Of a stretch of DNA of 64,000 nt, positions 32,705 through 42,198 are shown in pieces. The DNA is from Paludibacter sp. (lineage in GTDB: Bacteria > Bacteroidota > Bacteroidia > Bacteroidales > Paludibacteraceae): the NCBI GenBank assembly GCA_028710415.1, contig JAQTUE010000010.1:1-64000 (forward strand), in the 5' to 3' direction. Position 1 is the first letter of the stretch; each line of letters opens with the position of its first letter. The notes below the pieces were generated by a model. It was not told the DNA's origin, searched no databases, and saw only the letters and a program-made list of their open reading frames with translations. The position numbers and the translations under genes are program-made.

Positions 32705-34206
32705 GTTAAATTCTTATTTGCTGAGTAATTAGTTTTATGTTTTTTCCAACGCATGCTTAAAATATTGTCTATGCAAACCCGAGGTTCAAAACCACGTGCC
32801 GGAGCATATTCCCGGGCCATAATTTCAAGACATTCCGTATCAATATTCAGACGTTCAAAGTTTCTGCAGCCTTTTTCAAGATCTACTTTACCAAATTCTA
32901 TACGGTTCAGGTCAATCAGTTCGATTTCAATATTATCCTCCTTTTGCAGAAACAATATGTTTCCGGCTGAATAATCGTGATGCAGTATTCCTTTTTCATG
33001 GATGGTTGCAGTGAATCTTCCAATGGCCTTCAACACTTCATTCCTATTCGGAAATTGTGGGTTGTTGATTAAATCTGTAAATTTATTAATACAATCTGAT
33101 TCAAGACTAGCGTAATAACTTTTCGTGAACAAAAATACACATTTTTGTTCATAATACCCAATTGGTGTTGGTGTCCCTATTCCCAGCCCATTCAGCTTTT
33201 TTGCATAATCGTATGACCGGCGGGCTTTAGAGTGCCTGAAATTACCATATATGAACCTGTTTACTACATTGGGTTTATGAAAGGATTTTACAACAATTTT
33301 ATATCCTTTGTATTCAAAAGTTTTTAAAGTGTTGCGTAATGAATGAATCGTTATACCTTCGTTTTCAAACAGTTCAGGCAGGTTGTAAACAAACTCATCC
33401 AGAATCTCAAAATCTTTATTTACTACTATTCTTTCTGGTTTAATCAATCGTATAAAGAAATTGAATAACCGTGACCAGGTTCTTCGGTAATGCAATTTCC
33501 CTCCCAGTTCCCGATAAAAAAAAGCTTTGTGCCGTTTGTTTAAAATGCTTATTGCTTCTTTTTTCTTATTCTTGTTGGCAATTCTTTTGGAATTAGCATG
33601 AATACGGTAATACAGGCAAACCTGTGGTAGGCGAACTACTTCTCCGCCTCTTTTCAAGAGCGAAATCCAGAAGTCCCAATCCTCTGGACCTTTAATTTCA
33701 GGACAAAATCCATCTGTTTTATCGAAATCAGTTTTGCGGAATATGCCACTTATATACAACATGTTTTTCCGGGCCAATAATCTTCTGCTGAATGGCTTTA
33801 AATTCCAGGCGCCTTGCCGGTCGCCAAAAAACTCACCCAATCCATTCACCATTTTCACCCTTTCGTTCTTACTAAGGATATCGACGGCTTTTTCTATATA
33901 ATCAGGTGCTATCAAATCATCAGCATCCAGTGGCAGGATATACTTTCCTGTTGCTTTTGAGATTCCGGTATTGCGTGCAACCGATACTCCCTGGTTTTTT
34001 TGTTGGCAGGCTTTAATCTGGGGATGGTTTGCGACAATACGATCAATAACCTGTTGTGTATTATCGCTAGAACCATCATTTACGATAATTATTTCCAGTG
34101 ATGGATACGAAGAAGCCAAAGCTGAATCCACTGTTTCTTCCAGGTATTTTTCTGCGTTATAGGCTGGTATAACTATACTTACGAGTTCTGTTTGTGCCTC
34201 ACCCAT
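32701..34206 (-). CDS. Glycosyltransferase fused to an LPS-type kinase
   Basis: The 501-residue protein begins as a GT2 enzyme (VSIVIPAYNAEKYLEETVDS, VNDGSSDNT, LPLDADDLIAPDYI, and GPEDWDFWISLLKRG near residue 175). After residue ~270 it becomes a WaaP/RfaP-like sugar kinase: a Lys-containing GYKIVVKSFHKP, the catalytic HHDYSAGN (409-416, Asp411, Asn416) and the metal-binding IDLNR (Asp432). It could add a sugar and phosphorylate it, or phosphorylate the neighbouring core residue. It sits inside the polysaccharide operon, overlapping both neighbours by a few bases. Confidence 0.88.
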   Translation of the reverse strand: MGEAQTELVSIVIPAYNAEKYLEETVDSALASSYPSLEIIIVNDGSSDNTQQVIDRIVANHPQIKACQQKNQGVSVARNTGISKATGKYILPLDADDLIAPDYIEKAVDILSKNERVKMVNGLGEFFGDRQGAWNLKPFSRRLLARKNMLYISGIFRKTDFDKTDGFCPEIKGPEDWDFWISLLKRGGEVVRLPQVCLYYRIHANSKRIANKNKKKEAISILNKRHKAFFYRELGGKLHYRRTWSRLFNFFIRLIKPERIVVNKDFEILDEFVYNLPELFENEGITIHSLRNTLKTFEYKGYKIVVKSFHKPNVVNRFIYGNFRHSKARRSYDYAKKLNGLGIGTPTPIGYYEQKCVFLFTKSYYASLESDCINKFTDLINNPQFPNRNEVLKAIGRFTATIHEKGILHHDYSAGNILFLQKEDNIEIELIDLNRIEFGKVDLEKGCRNFERLNIDTECLEIMAREYAPARGFEPRVCIDNILSMRWKKHKTNYSANKNLT

Positions 34207-34922
34207 TAGATCTTGTCACGTTTGTTAATGAGTTTATTAAAGTAATATCTGATTGGATTGGTATATTTCAACTGCTTCCAAGGGCGGCTGCTATGTGGTA
34301 AATGCAAAACCGGCAATGAAGTCAGCAGGTAGTTTTTATATTCCAATTCAATTGATTTGTGCGAAATAAATACATCATACCATGCCTTTTCAGGATTCAA
34401 TGCATCGAAATTAAACGAGCTTAAAAATGATTGTGTCAACAGGGTACAACAGAAACTAAGTCTTTTGCGGGAATTAATTGTTCCGGTGTTATATCTCCTG
34501 GCATATAAATATGGGAAATTTATTTTTCCATGGATATCGGTTGTCACAGCAGCTATCATACCCGGTTTATTTAGTGTTGCAACATTATCGTACATCTGCT
34601 GGATCGTATTCTTTTCAACAATTACATCCGATTCGATGATCATTAAATGTGCATTCTCAAAATTGGCACTATGTTGTGCCTTTTGCAATATCAACAGATA
34701 ATTTGGCGAAGGGTGCATGGTAATCTGTTTCAGATTAACCAAAGTAAATCCTAATTCCTCTGATTTCTTTTCAAGTATTTCGGTGTTGGTATCCGAACTA
34801 AAATCATTGTAAACCGTATAGCTGTATTCTACATTTATTTCAGATTCCATTATACTGGCAATGGTTCGAAGGGTCGTATCCATCGAATCTTTTACCGGAG
34901 TTATAATATGAAGTTTGTTCAT
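34206..34922 (-). CDS. Glycosyltransferase-like protein
   Basis: A 238-residue GT2-fold protein: LHIITPVKDSMDTTLRTIAS, an SDTNTEILEKKSEELGF linker, and the acidic IIESDVIVEKNTIQQMYD (ESD in place of DxD). The C-terminus is basic (NKLINKRDKI), suggesting membrane contact. It ends in a one-base overlap with the fusion gene downstream and starts eight bases after the flippase gene. Confidence 0.78.
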   Translation of the reverse strand: MNKLHIITPVKDSMDTTLRTIASIMESEINVEYSYTVYNDFSSDTNTEILEKKSEELGFTLVNLKQITMHPSPNYLLILQKAQHSANFENAHLMIIESDVIVEKNTIQQMYDNVATLNKPGMIAAVTTDIHGKINFPYLYARRYNTGTINSRKRLSFCCTLLTQSFLSSFNFDALNPEKAWYDVFISHKSIELEYKNYLLTSLPVLHLPHSSRPWKQLKYTNPIRYYFNKLINKRDKI

Positions 34923-34930
34923 TCTATTTA

Positions 34931-36418
34931 TTATTTAAAAAAGCGATTGATAACAGGAATATTGCGTAACGGGAAATCACGTTTTACCAATAAGGCAAGG
35001 AATGCAATCATTAAAACGGATTTGAGCATTACATTTACGACTGTATAGGGTGTCTTAATAAATAAACTGATCACATAAAACAAAAGTGTAACCGCAGTAT
35101 ACAGCCCGATACTTTTCAAATCATACTTGATGGGCATATGCTTCTGTCCGAAATAATAGGAAATCACCATAATCACAAAGTAACAGCTGAATGCAGCCCA
35201 GGCACAACCCATATAGCTGTAAGTTGGTACTAAAATTATATTTAATACTACGATGATCACGGTTCCCAATACAGAAAACCAGGCTCCATACATCGTCTTA
35301 TCAGTTAATTTATACCAGAGTGACAGGTTGAAGAAGATGCCCTGGAAGATAAATGAAAACAGGACTATCGGTACAACCTTTAATCCTACCCAGTAATTGT
35401 GTTGGATTACATATTTAAATATGTCCATATAAAGTACCATCCCTAAGAATATAAAGAGTGCAAACAGGATGTAAAACTTCATGGCATCTGCATAAGCCTC
35501 CAGGCTGTTTTTATCTTTTTTCTGAGCAAAGATAAACGGTTCGTACGAATATCGGAAAGCCTGGGTAAACATCAACATTACTAAAGCAATTTTCGAAGTA
35601 GCACCATATATACCCAATTCGGCAGCCCCTGTTGTTCCGGGAATCAGCATCTTAAATAGTATTTTATCCAGGGTCTGGTTCATAGTTCCTGCAATTCCCA
35701 ATACGACCAATGGCAAGGAGTATTTGAGCATCTTTTTAAGCAATTCTTTATCAAACTCAAATTTCACCACAAATACATCAAACAACAAAGCAACAGTAAC
35801 TGATGCCGTTGAAATTATATTTGCAATGAACACATAGCCAACTCCGTAATCAGGATTATAGAACCAACTAATCAGATTAGGTGCTTTGATCATCAACCAC
35901 GGGCAAATTACCAGGAAAAATATATTAAAGAATATATTGACAAAAATGGCAAATAAATTTAAAGCAACAAACTTAACAGGCCTATTTTTAAAGCGAAGGT
36001 ACACATAAGGAATACATCCAAAAGCATCCAATGCTACCGTTGTGCCCAACATGGCAATAAATTCGGAATGGCCGGGGTAACCCAATGCTACGGCTATTGG
36101 ATGGGAGAATATAATACAGACTGATGCAAAAATGAGGGATGTTACTCCTACAGCTATCAGGGTTGTACTGTAAACTTTCCCTGCTTCTTCCTTGTTCTTA
36201 TTGGCAAAGCGGAGAAAGCCTGTTTCCATACCGTAGGTAAGAATGACTAAAAATAAAGCAGTGTAAGCATACAATTCAGTTACAACCCCATACTCAGCAG
36301 TACTGGCCAGTACATAGGTATACAGAGGTACCATCATCCAGTTCAGGAACTTCCCTAAAATGCTGCTAACTCCATACATGGCAGTTTCCTTTGCCAGCTT
36401 TTTCATTTGTTGTGCCAT
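34931..36418 (-). CDS. Polysaccharide flippase (Wzx/MVF-like)
   Basis: The 495-residue membrane protein has about 14 hydrophobic segments and the family opening KKLAKETAMYGVSSILGKFL, then LVILTYGMETGFLRFANK. Wzx-type flippases move undecaprenyl-linked oligosaccharide across the inner membrane. It is the first gene of the operon (wzx-like, four glycosyltransferases, ligase). A decayed DUF1016 gene lies just upstream, so the operon promoter may lie within or after that remnant. Confidence 0.9.
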   Translation of the reverse strand: MAQQMKKLAKETAMYGVSSILGKFLNWMMVPLYTYVLASTAEYGVVTELYAYTALFLVILTYGMETGFLRFANKNKEEAGKVYSTTLIAVGVTSLIFASVCIIFSHPIAVALGYPGHSEFIAMLGTTVALDAFGCIPYVYLRFKNRPVKFVALNLFAIFVNIFFNIFFLVICPWLMIKAPNLISWFYNPDYGVGYVFIANIISTASVTVALLFDVFVVKFEFDKELLKKMLKYSLPLVVLGIAGTMNQTLDKILFKMLIPGTTGAAELGIYGATSKIALVMLMFTQAFRYSYEPFIFAQKKDKNSLEAYADAMKFYILFALFIFLGMVLYMDIFKYVIQHNYWVGLKVVPIVLFSFIFQGIFFNLSLWYKLTDKTMYGAWFSVLGTVIIVVLNIILVPTYSYMGCAWAAFSCYFVIMVISYYFGQKHMPIKYDLKSIGLYTAVTLLFYVISLFIKTPYTVVNVMLKSVLMIAFLALLVKRDFPLRNIPVINRFFK

Positions 36419-36477
36419 TCTTTTATCTGTAAGTTAAGTTGGTTAATCCTGTTTGTTTAGGCTATTCAGGTGATAGA

Positions 36478-36825
36478 TCAATTATTTACGAATTGAATTT
36501 TCTGCCACTTCAATTTTGCACACACTGTGTGCACAATTTGAATATCCGGATTCAATTCATTGAATTTTATAAAGTTATGTATGTTTCTTTTTGTGAATCC
36601 TTCTCCGTATCTAGAAGTTAAAGCATTACTTAGTTCTAAAACAATGTTCTTTCCATAATCTGCCCTGCCATTTTTCAGAATATCTTCATTAATTTGTTTC
36701 CCGATATTCCAGTACAAAAGCGTAAGTTCACTATTTACAGTTAAAGCAACACGTTCGCGCGTACCGTCAATTAATGATACGATTGATTGTAATAAGTCCT
36801 TCTTTTGAAGATCCAGGTTGCTCAT
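36478..36825 (-). pseudogene. Truncated DUF1016 (YhcG-type) gene
   Basis: The 115 residues match only the N-terminal half of DUF1016 proteins: LTLLYWNIGKQINEDILKN, the motif YGKNIVLELSNALTSRYGEG, and a C-terminus IQIVHTVCAKLKWQKIQ that should continue as the LSWSH region and a PD-(D/E)XK nuclease domain. Full-length members have about 340 residues. DUF1016 proteins are predicted nucleases linked to type I restriction islands. I treat this as a broken gene. Confidence 0.75.
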
Positions 36826-36995
36826 AATTATATAATTGTAATTGTGTACTCACTGTGTACACATTTGAGATTTTGCACGCAGTGAGTGCAAAATGTTGAT
36901 ATCATCGTTCGTAAAAAGTCCTTCTTTTGAAGTACTCGGTTGCTCATGCTTCTTTTTATAATTGTGCAGACACTGTCTGCACAATTTCAGACTGG
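36826..36995 (-). pseudogene. Further shrunken DUF1016 copies
   Basis: On the minus strand a second start, MSNRVLQKKDFLRTM, repeats the opening of the truncated gene (MSNLDLQKKDLLQSI). Ahead of it SEIVQTVSAQL repeats its end motif, and a third variant (NVYTVSTQL) lies near 36860. Each copy keeps only the first and last bits of the domain, as if made by repeated internal deletion. The end motif creates palindromes such as ttgtgcagacactgtctgca. Confidence 0.55.
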
Positions 36996-37026
36996 TTATT
37001 TTATAAGAGTTGAGAACTTAAACTCC

Positions 37027-37317
37027 CTACTCTTTATGTTTAAAATGATTCAATAACTTCTCCACCCACTTTATTTCAGGTGTAGGTTCAAAGTCCTCAG
37101 CTTTCAGGTATCCGCCATCCAACAGCAGTTTTACTGCTTCTTCGGCTTGTCCTGATCGTACTTCGAGCTTTACCCCTCCATCTGGAATGTTTATATAGGC
37201 CCGGTTATTGTTCTCATCCATCCCGTAACATTCAATTCCACAAGATTCAAGATATGATTTTACCAGTTGATAATCCTTCGAACTGCTAAAAGTCCTGATA
37301 GTTACAAGTTTTTCCAT
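37027..37317 (-). CDS. DUF2007 protein
   Basis: A 96-residue protein of the DUF2007 (putative signal-transducing) family: LVTIRTFSSSKDYQLVKSYL, then GIECYGMDENN, and VKLEVRSGQAEEAVKLLLDG, which ends the domain. Length and single-domain layout are usual for Bacteroidota. The ligand and partner are unknown. It stands alone between the DUF1016 remnants and ruvB. Confidence 0.82.
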   Translation of the reverse strand: MEKLVTIRTFSSSKDYQLVKSYLESCGIECYGMDENNNRAYINIPDGGVKLEVRSGQAEEAVKLLLDGGYLKAEDFEPTPEIKWVEKLLNHFKHKE

Positions 37318-37506
37318 TTTCTATAATTTTTAGGGGTTATAAAAACTAAAAATGATATCCTTACTTCCTTTTTCTGTATCGTCCTGAAATTTTTTAATGC
37401 TTCTAATAATTTCTACTTTCTCCCTACTACTTTCTTTTCTGTCTACTTACTCCTTACCTCTTGCTCCTTGCCTCTGACTAAATTCCTCAATCCTCATTCC
37501 TCGTCC

Positions 37507-38526
37507 CTAGAACAACGTCCCTGTTTCTCCCATTCTCACCCTTCCCAGATGTTTATACGCCAGCTCGGTTACTTCCCTTCCGCGTGGTGTTCGTTTCAGG
37601 AAGCCTTCCTTAATCAGGAACGGTTCGTATACTTCTTCCAAAGTTCCCGAGTCTTCTCCCAATGCCGTTGCAATGGTGGTCAATCCGACAGGTCCACCCT
37701 GGAATTTATCTATGATGGTTATCAGGATTTTATTGTCAATCTCGTCCAACCCATACTTATCTATATTCAGAGCTTCGAGTGCGTAGATAGCGATTTCAAT
37801 GTCGATGCTGCCGTTTCCTTTTACCTGGGCAAAATCTCTCACTCTCCTAAGTAATGCATTGGCGATACGGGGAGTACCACGGCTGCGCCCGCCAATCTCA
37901 ACGGCTGCCTGGTCTTCAATTTTCACGTTCAACAAGTGTGCCGAACGTTTGATAATGCCGGTAATGACTTCAAGGTCGTAATATTCAAAGTGGCAATTGA
38001 TCCCAAAACGTGCCCGCAATGGTGCCGTAAGCAATCCGCTTCGTGTGGTGGCACCAATGAGCGTAAACGGGTTTAATTCCAATTGTATGGAGCGTGCACT
38101 GGGACCCTTGTCGATCATGATGTCAATCCGGTAATCCTCCATGGCTGAATACAGGTATTCCTCCACAATAGGGCTCAGGCGATGGATTTCATCAATAAAC
38201 AGCACGTCGTTTGGTTCCAGGCTGGTAAGCAGTCCTGCCAGGTCACCCGGTTTGTCGAGTACCGGGCCAGATGTAATCTTAAAACCTACATTGAGTTCGT
38301 TGGCAATGATATTCGAAAGGGTGGTTTTTCCCAATCCAGGAGGTCCGTGCAGCAGCACATGGTCAAGCGATTCAGTACGCATACGGGCAGCCTGCACAAA
38401 GATCTTCAGGTTCTCGACAATCTTGTTCTGTCCCTTGAAATCCGAAAATGTCAGTGGCCGTAAAGCGTTCTCAAACTCTTTTTCACCTGTCCGGTTGTTA
38501 CGTATGTCAAAATTGGTTTCTTCCAT
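37507..38526 (-). CDS. ruvB: Holliday junction helicase subunit RuvB
   Basis: A 339-residue AAA+ ATPase that drives branch migration at Holliday junctions with RuvA. Motifs: Walker [11 protein letters not shown], Walker [10 protein letters not shown], sensor [10 protein letters not shown] with the Arg finger in APLRARFG, and a C-terminal winged helix ending [13 protein letters not shown]. Length is normal. ruvA and ruvC are not adjacent, which is common in this phylum. A perfect 15-bp hairpin lies in front of its start, between it and gldA. Confidence 0.98.
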   Translation of the reverse strand: MEETNFDIRNNRTGEKEFENALRPLTFSDFKGQNKIVENLKIFVQAARMRTESLDHVLLHGPPGLGKTTLSNIIANELNVGFKITSGPVLDKPGDLAGLLTSLEPNDVLFIDEIHRLSPIVEEYLYSAMEDYRIDIMIDKGPSARSIQLELNPFTLIGATTRSGLLTAPLRARFGINCHFEYYDLEVITGIIKRSAHLLNVKIEDQAAVEIGGRSRGTPRIANALLRRVRDFAQVKGNGSIDIEIAIYALEALNIDKYGLDEIDNKILITIIDKFQGGPVGLTTIATALGEDSGTLEEVYEPFLIKEGFLKRTPRGREVTELAYKHLGRVRMGETGTLF

Positions 38527-38540
38527 ATGTTATATTGTAT

Positions 38541-38573
38541 AACTTTTCCAAAGTTCGCAACTTTGGAAAAGTT
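38541..38573. terminator. 15-bp hairpin between gldA and ruvB
   Basis: AACTTTTCCAAAGTT, loop CGC, and the exact complement. It could end gldA transcription or be a short extragenic repeat; a similar hairpin built on ctttgggaaag lies at 54082-54113. There is no strong T run, so terminator function is uncertain. Confidence 0.5.
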
Positions 38574-38591
38574 GCAACGCGATATATTCCT

Positions 38592-39497
38592 TTATTTCGT
38601 CAAACTCTTAAACACTTCTTCCATGCTCCGTTCTATCGGTTTAATCATCAGTATTTTATTATTGGTACTTACCGCAAAATCAAATAGCGAGGATCGGATA
38701 TCCGTGCTAGCAATGATTGTAAAATGGTTAGCAGCAATCTTTTTCACATTGGTCACATGCTCTAGGTTTTCCAGTACTTCATGGTCAACTTCCTGTGCAA
38801 ATTCCACTTCCAGATGGAAACTGTTTTCCTCAAAAGCCTTTAATTTTGACAAATCGGAGTAATCCGCCACGATATCCCCTTTGTTAATCACGATTACCCG
38901 GTTGCAGATGGCTTTAATTTCCTGCATGATGTGCGTGCTGAGCAATACGGTTTTATCTTTCCCTATTTCACGGATCAGGTTCCTGATTTCTTCCAGTTGG
39001 TTTGGGTCAAGTCCGGTAGTTGGTTCGTCCAGTATCAGTACTTTCGGGTTTGGGATCAATGCCTGTGCCAGCCCAACCCGTTGACGGTAACCTTTCGAAA
39101 GTTGTCCTATTTTTTTGTGAAACTCTGGTCGCAAGCCCACCCGGTCTATCAATTCATTCACCCGCTCATGTCTTTCTTTTCCCAAGCCATAGGTCTCTGC
39201 AACAAAAAGCAGGTATTCTTTTACATACATGTCCTGGTACAACGGATTTTGTTCAGGCAAATAACCTACAAATCCCTTGGTTTGCAATGGATTTTCGCTG
39301 ATATCCAACCCGCAAATTTTCACCAGCCCTTCGTCATACGCCAATGCCCCGGCCAGGACCCTCATGGTAGTGGTTTTTCCGGCACCATTGGGTCCAAGGA
39401 AGCCTACTACTTCTCCCTCCCCGATTTCAAAGGTAATGTTATTAAGCACAGTTTGTTCACCGTACTTTTTGGTCAGGTTGGAGATGCTGATTGACAT
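38592..39497 (-). CDS. gldA: ABC transporter ATPase GldA-like
   Basis: A 301-residue ATPase with Walker A GPNGAGKTTT, signature LSKGYRQRVGLAQAL, Walker B VLILDEPTTGLDP and the GldA C-terminal extension (NNKILMIKPIERSMEEVF). In gliding Bacteroidota GldA works with GldF and GldG; in non-gliding members relatives remain as copper/NosF-like or general exporters. No gldF or gldG is next to it, so its permease is elsewhere. The family also includes CcmA-type ATPases. Confidence 0.85.
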   Translation of the reverse strand: MSISISNLTKKYGEQTVLNNITFEIGEGEVVGFLGPNGAGKTTTMRVLAGALAYDEGLVKICGLDISENPLQTKGFVGYLPEQNPLYQDMYVKEYLLFVAETYGLGKERHERVNELIDRVGLRPEFHKKIGQLSKGYRQRVGLAQALIPNPKVLILDEPTTGLDPNQLEEIRNLIREIGKDKTVLLSTHIMQEIKAICNRVIVINKGDIVADYSDLSKLKAFEENSFHLEVEFAQEVDHEVLENLEHVTNVKKIAANHFTIIASTDIRSSLFDFAVSTNNKILMIKPIERSMEEVFKSLTK

Positions 39498-39600
39498 GTA
39501 TACTTATTTTTTGACAAAAGTACAAATAAGCAGTGGTAATGGGAAATTATTTAGGAATTGATTAAGCCTTCTACCGTATTAAAGTAGGCCGCAGTTTCAA

Positions 39601-40275
39601 TTAGTTCGCTTTTTTGCTCAGGTTTATTCCTACTGATGAAGCAATGTACCAACCAATAATCAGGGCAAAGGCGCTTAGCTGGAAATAGGCCAGTATCGCT
39701 GCACAGCCGATTAAAAAGAGGTATTGGTTTTGATTGTCTTTCCACGAAACATTCTTGAATTTAAGCGAGAACATAGGGATTTCGGATACCAGGAAGAAAC
39801 AGAATACTGCTATCAGAATTAAGAAAAACCACACATTGTTCATCAAAAATGGGGAGAAAGAATACACCATTCCTGCCCAGAATATAGCATTAGCCGGAAC
39901 AGGCAATCCTAAGAATGAAGAAGTCTGGCGCTCATCGATATTGAATTTAGCCAGCCTCAGACCTGAGAATACCGGTATCAGGAATCCTGCATAAGGCAGC
40001 CATTCGTTGATCCCTGTTAAGGTCAGAAGTGAAAATACAAGAGCCCCCGGTGCCAACCCAAAACTGATCATATCGGCCAGCGAATCGAGTTCCTTACCCA
40101 TAGCAGAGTAGGCTTTCAACAACCGGGCGGCAAAACCATCCAGAAAATCAAATACAGCAGCAAGCAATATGGCTACAAAAGCACCCAGGTAATTTCCCTT
40201 AAACGCCAGGTAAGCAGCCACACAACCAGAAAACAGGTTCAGGCAGGTAATGAAATTGGGGATATGTTTCTTCAT
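39601..40275 (-). CDS. pssA: CDP-diacylglycerol--serine O-phosphatidyltransferase
   Basis: A 224-residue membrane enzyme that makes phosphatidylserine from CDP-diacylglycerol and serine, the first step toward phosphatidylethanolamine. The CDP-alcohol phosphotransferase motif is visible as DFLDGFAARLLKAYSAMGKE followed by LDSLAD, with a normal spacing of Asp residues. About six membrane segments. It starts with MKKHIPNFITCLNLFSG, typical of the family. The decarboxylase psd is not adjacent. Confidence 0.93.
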   Translation of the reverse strand: MKKHIPNFITCLNLFSGCVAAYLAFKGNYLGAFVAILLAAVFDFLDGFAARLLKAYSAMGKELDSLADMISFGLAPGALVFSLLTLTGINEWLPYAGFLIPVFSGLRLAKFNIDERQTSSFLGLPVPANAIFWAGMVYSFSPFLMNNVWFFLILIAVFCFFLVSEIPMFSLKFKNVSWKDNQNQYLFLIGCAAILAYFQLSAFALIIGWYIASSVGINLSKKAN

Positions 40276-40287
40276 AATAACAAATTT

Positions 40288-40390
40288 ACACGAATTTATT
40301 AAATACTAATTTCACGAATTTTAAAATACGAATTACACGAATTTAAGAATGCGAATTACACGAATTTGTACGAATTGAACCGAATTAAGT
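40288..40390. repeat. acgaattacacgaattt tandem words
   Basis: Five or more degenerate repeats of acgaattt / acgaattacacga upstream of pssA. Low complexity with a period near 17-25 bases. No function is evident. Confidence 0.5.
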
Positions 40391-40460
40391 AATAGGAAGA
40401 ATTAAATTTCTTATTTTTCAATTGTCCATTTACTCATATCGAATTCAATTTTATCACATA

Positions 40461-40695
40461 TGGTACATCCCGAGTATCGGGAGCTTCACATAGTTTTTTC
40501 ACATAGTTCCACATAGTAGTAATTACTGGAATCTGATTTTTTCTTTTTTATTAATATAAGACATAGAAACACATAGACTTTTATCTGTAGAATTTCAAAG
40601 TGTTTATTTTCAAATTGAAACTATGTATTCTATGTTCTTTTTTAGCATTAAACTATGTGTTTCTATGTGTTTTTGCAATGTGGAACTATGTGATT
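40461..40695. repeat. cacatag foldback element, copy 1
   Basis: The left end (tcacatagttccacatag) and right end (gtggaactatgtgatt) are inverted, and inner cacatag / ctatgtg words also pair, so most of the 235 bases can fold back. No coding frame. A second copy lies at 61517-61730, beyond the pectin locus. Confidence 0.7.
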
Positions 40696-40801
40696 AAAAA
40701 AATGACATTAATTTATTCCACCTTCATATACTAATTTCAATCAATTTCTAAGGAGAAATAAACTATGCATCTTCAAATCTTCAAATCAGTCCATCTTCAA
40801 A

Positions 40802-41254
40802 TTATTCTTTATTCTTGCTGTCAATCCAAATAGTGACAGGCCCGTCGTTCACCAGTGCTACTTTCATATCGGCAGCAAAAGTCCCTGTCTGGATTTCTTT
40901 TCCAAGCTTATTGGTTAGCTCCAGGCAAAAATGTTCGTACAGCGGAATCGCCGTTTCATGTTTAGCCGCCTTGATATACGATGGCCGGTTTCCTTTCCTT
41001 GTCATGGCATGCAACGTAAACTGGCTGACCACCAGAATCTCGCCGTCAATGTCCTGCACCGATCGGTTCATAACCCCCTTTTCATCATCAAAAATGCGCA
41101 ATCCGGTCACCTTTCCCGCCAGCCATTCAGAGTCTTCCATGGTATCTGCCTCTTCAATTCCCACCAGAACCAGCAATCCCTTGCCAATTGCTGATGTAAT
41201 TTGATGATCGATCTCTACCGATGCTTCGTTCACCCTTTGAATTAAAATGCGCAT
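40802..41254 (-). CDS. dtd: D-aminoacyl-tRNA deacylase
   Basis: A 150-residue enzyme that hydrolyses D-aminoacyl-tRNA, proof-reading chirality. The family signatures SQFTLHAMTRKGNRPSY and the C-terminal NDGPVTIWIDS (the Gly-cisPro-containing loop) are intact. I start at MRILIQRVNEASVEID, where family members begin, and not eleven codons earlier. A single gene with a long spacer on both sides. Confidence 0.96.
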   Translation of the reverse strand: MRILIQRVNEASVEIDHQITSAIGKGLLVLVGIEEADTMEDSEWLAGKVTGLRIFDDEKGVMNRSVQDIDGEILVVSQFTLHAMTRKGNRPSYIKAAKHETAIPLYEHFCLELTNKLGKEIQTGTFAADMKVALVNDGPVTIWIDSKNKE

Positions 41255-42198
41255 AGATTCTACAATAAATCGGTTTTCAGGACACAAAATTACAAAAAAA
41301 TGTTGAGACTCAGGTTGATTGATTTATTGTGTTGGCTGTTAGAGTTAAAATGAGTATTTTGAACCCATGTAAAGTAGCTCCGGGTAGGATATGTCCTTAC
41401 AAAAACCTGATTTAAATCAACCTCTGCTTTCAGTAAACAGTAAAAATATTTCACATATTCACCCCTTTACTTTCGATGGATTGCAGGCGGTTTTTATTTT
41501 TTAAAACATTTTCATCATGTCTTCAGGATGTTTATGTTTTATCTTAGATGTATCTTAGATGTATCTTAGATATAACTTAGATGTATCATATCATTAATAG
41601 GTTAATATATCTATAACTTATCATTGATAAAAATAAGGCTTATTCCAGTTAATACGAAATCATCGTGAAGAACAGATACTGAACATTTTTCACCGTCCTT
41701 TTATCTTGAAGCGAACCCACCGGTAAAGCGAACCCAATCCCGATGTCGGAATGTAGTATTTCAAATAATATAAAATTTAGGCCGGGTATTTTTGCGAATA
41801 AAGAGTTGGTGATCGAAAGAAAATAGATTTCAATACAGATTTTGATTGCCTGTTCTGACGAAACAAAGGTGATTATTTAATTCAAAAAAGGATAAAAAAT
41901 AGCTTCCCGAATACAAGAAGCCCCTGGAGGAAATCAATCCGGATTTTAAATCAAAAACATCCGGCATTAAAAACATATTAATGAATTTATACCCAATAAC
42001 AATATAATAATAAGCGTAGTACGTGAAATATTGGCCATTTTCAAAGAGTTCATGAATTTAAGAATTATTGGCTATTTACCCAAAAAGTGCACGTTCTATA
42101 CCGATTATTACACATCTTTCAGTTTAAATTATTATTTCTTTGTATCATCAATACTCTCAAATTATCAAAAGTCAAATATTAACACTAAGTAAAATTTT
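41255..42198. other. Long leader region upstream of susC
   Basis: About 940 bases between dtd and susC. It holds an 11-bp tandem repeat (atcttagatgt, four copies, 41541-41584). No HTCS, ECF sigma or anti-sigma gene is present, although such regulators often sit here. I see no exact TAnnTTTG box near susC; TTTCTTTG near 42136-42143 is one base off. Confidence 0.5.
41541..41584. repeat. Four 11-bp direct repeats
   Basis: Four copies of atcttagatgt (two exact, two with one or two changes), about 620 bases upstream of susC. They could be binding sites spaced one helical turn apart, or a simple slippage repeat. Confidence 0.6.

Noticed and set aside
41541..41584. CRISPR array
   Set aside because: The 11-bp repeats are contiguous with no spacers; no cas gene is present.
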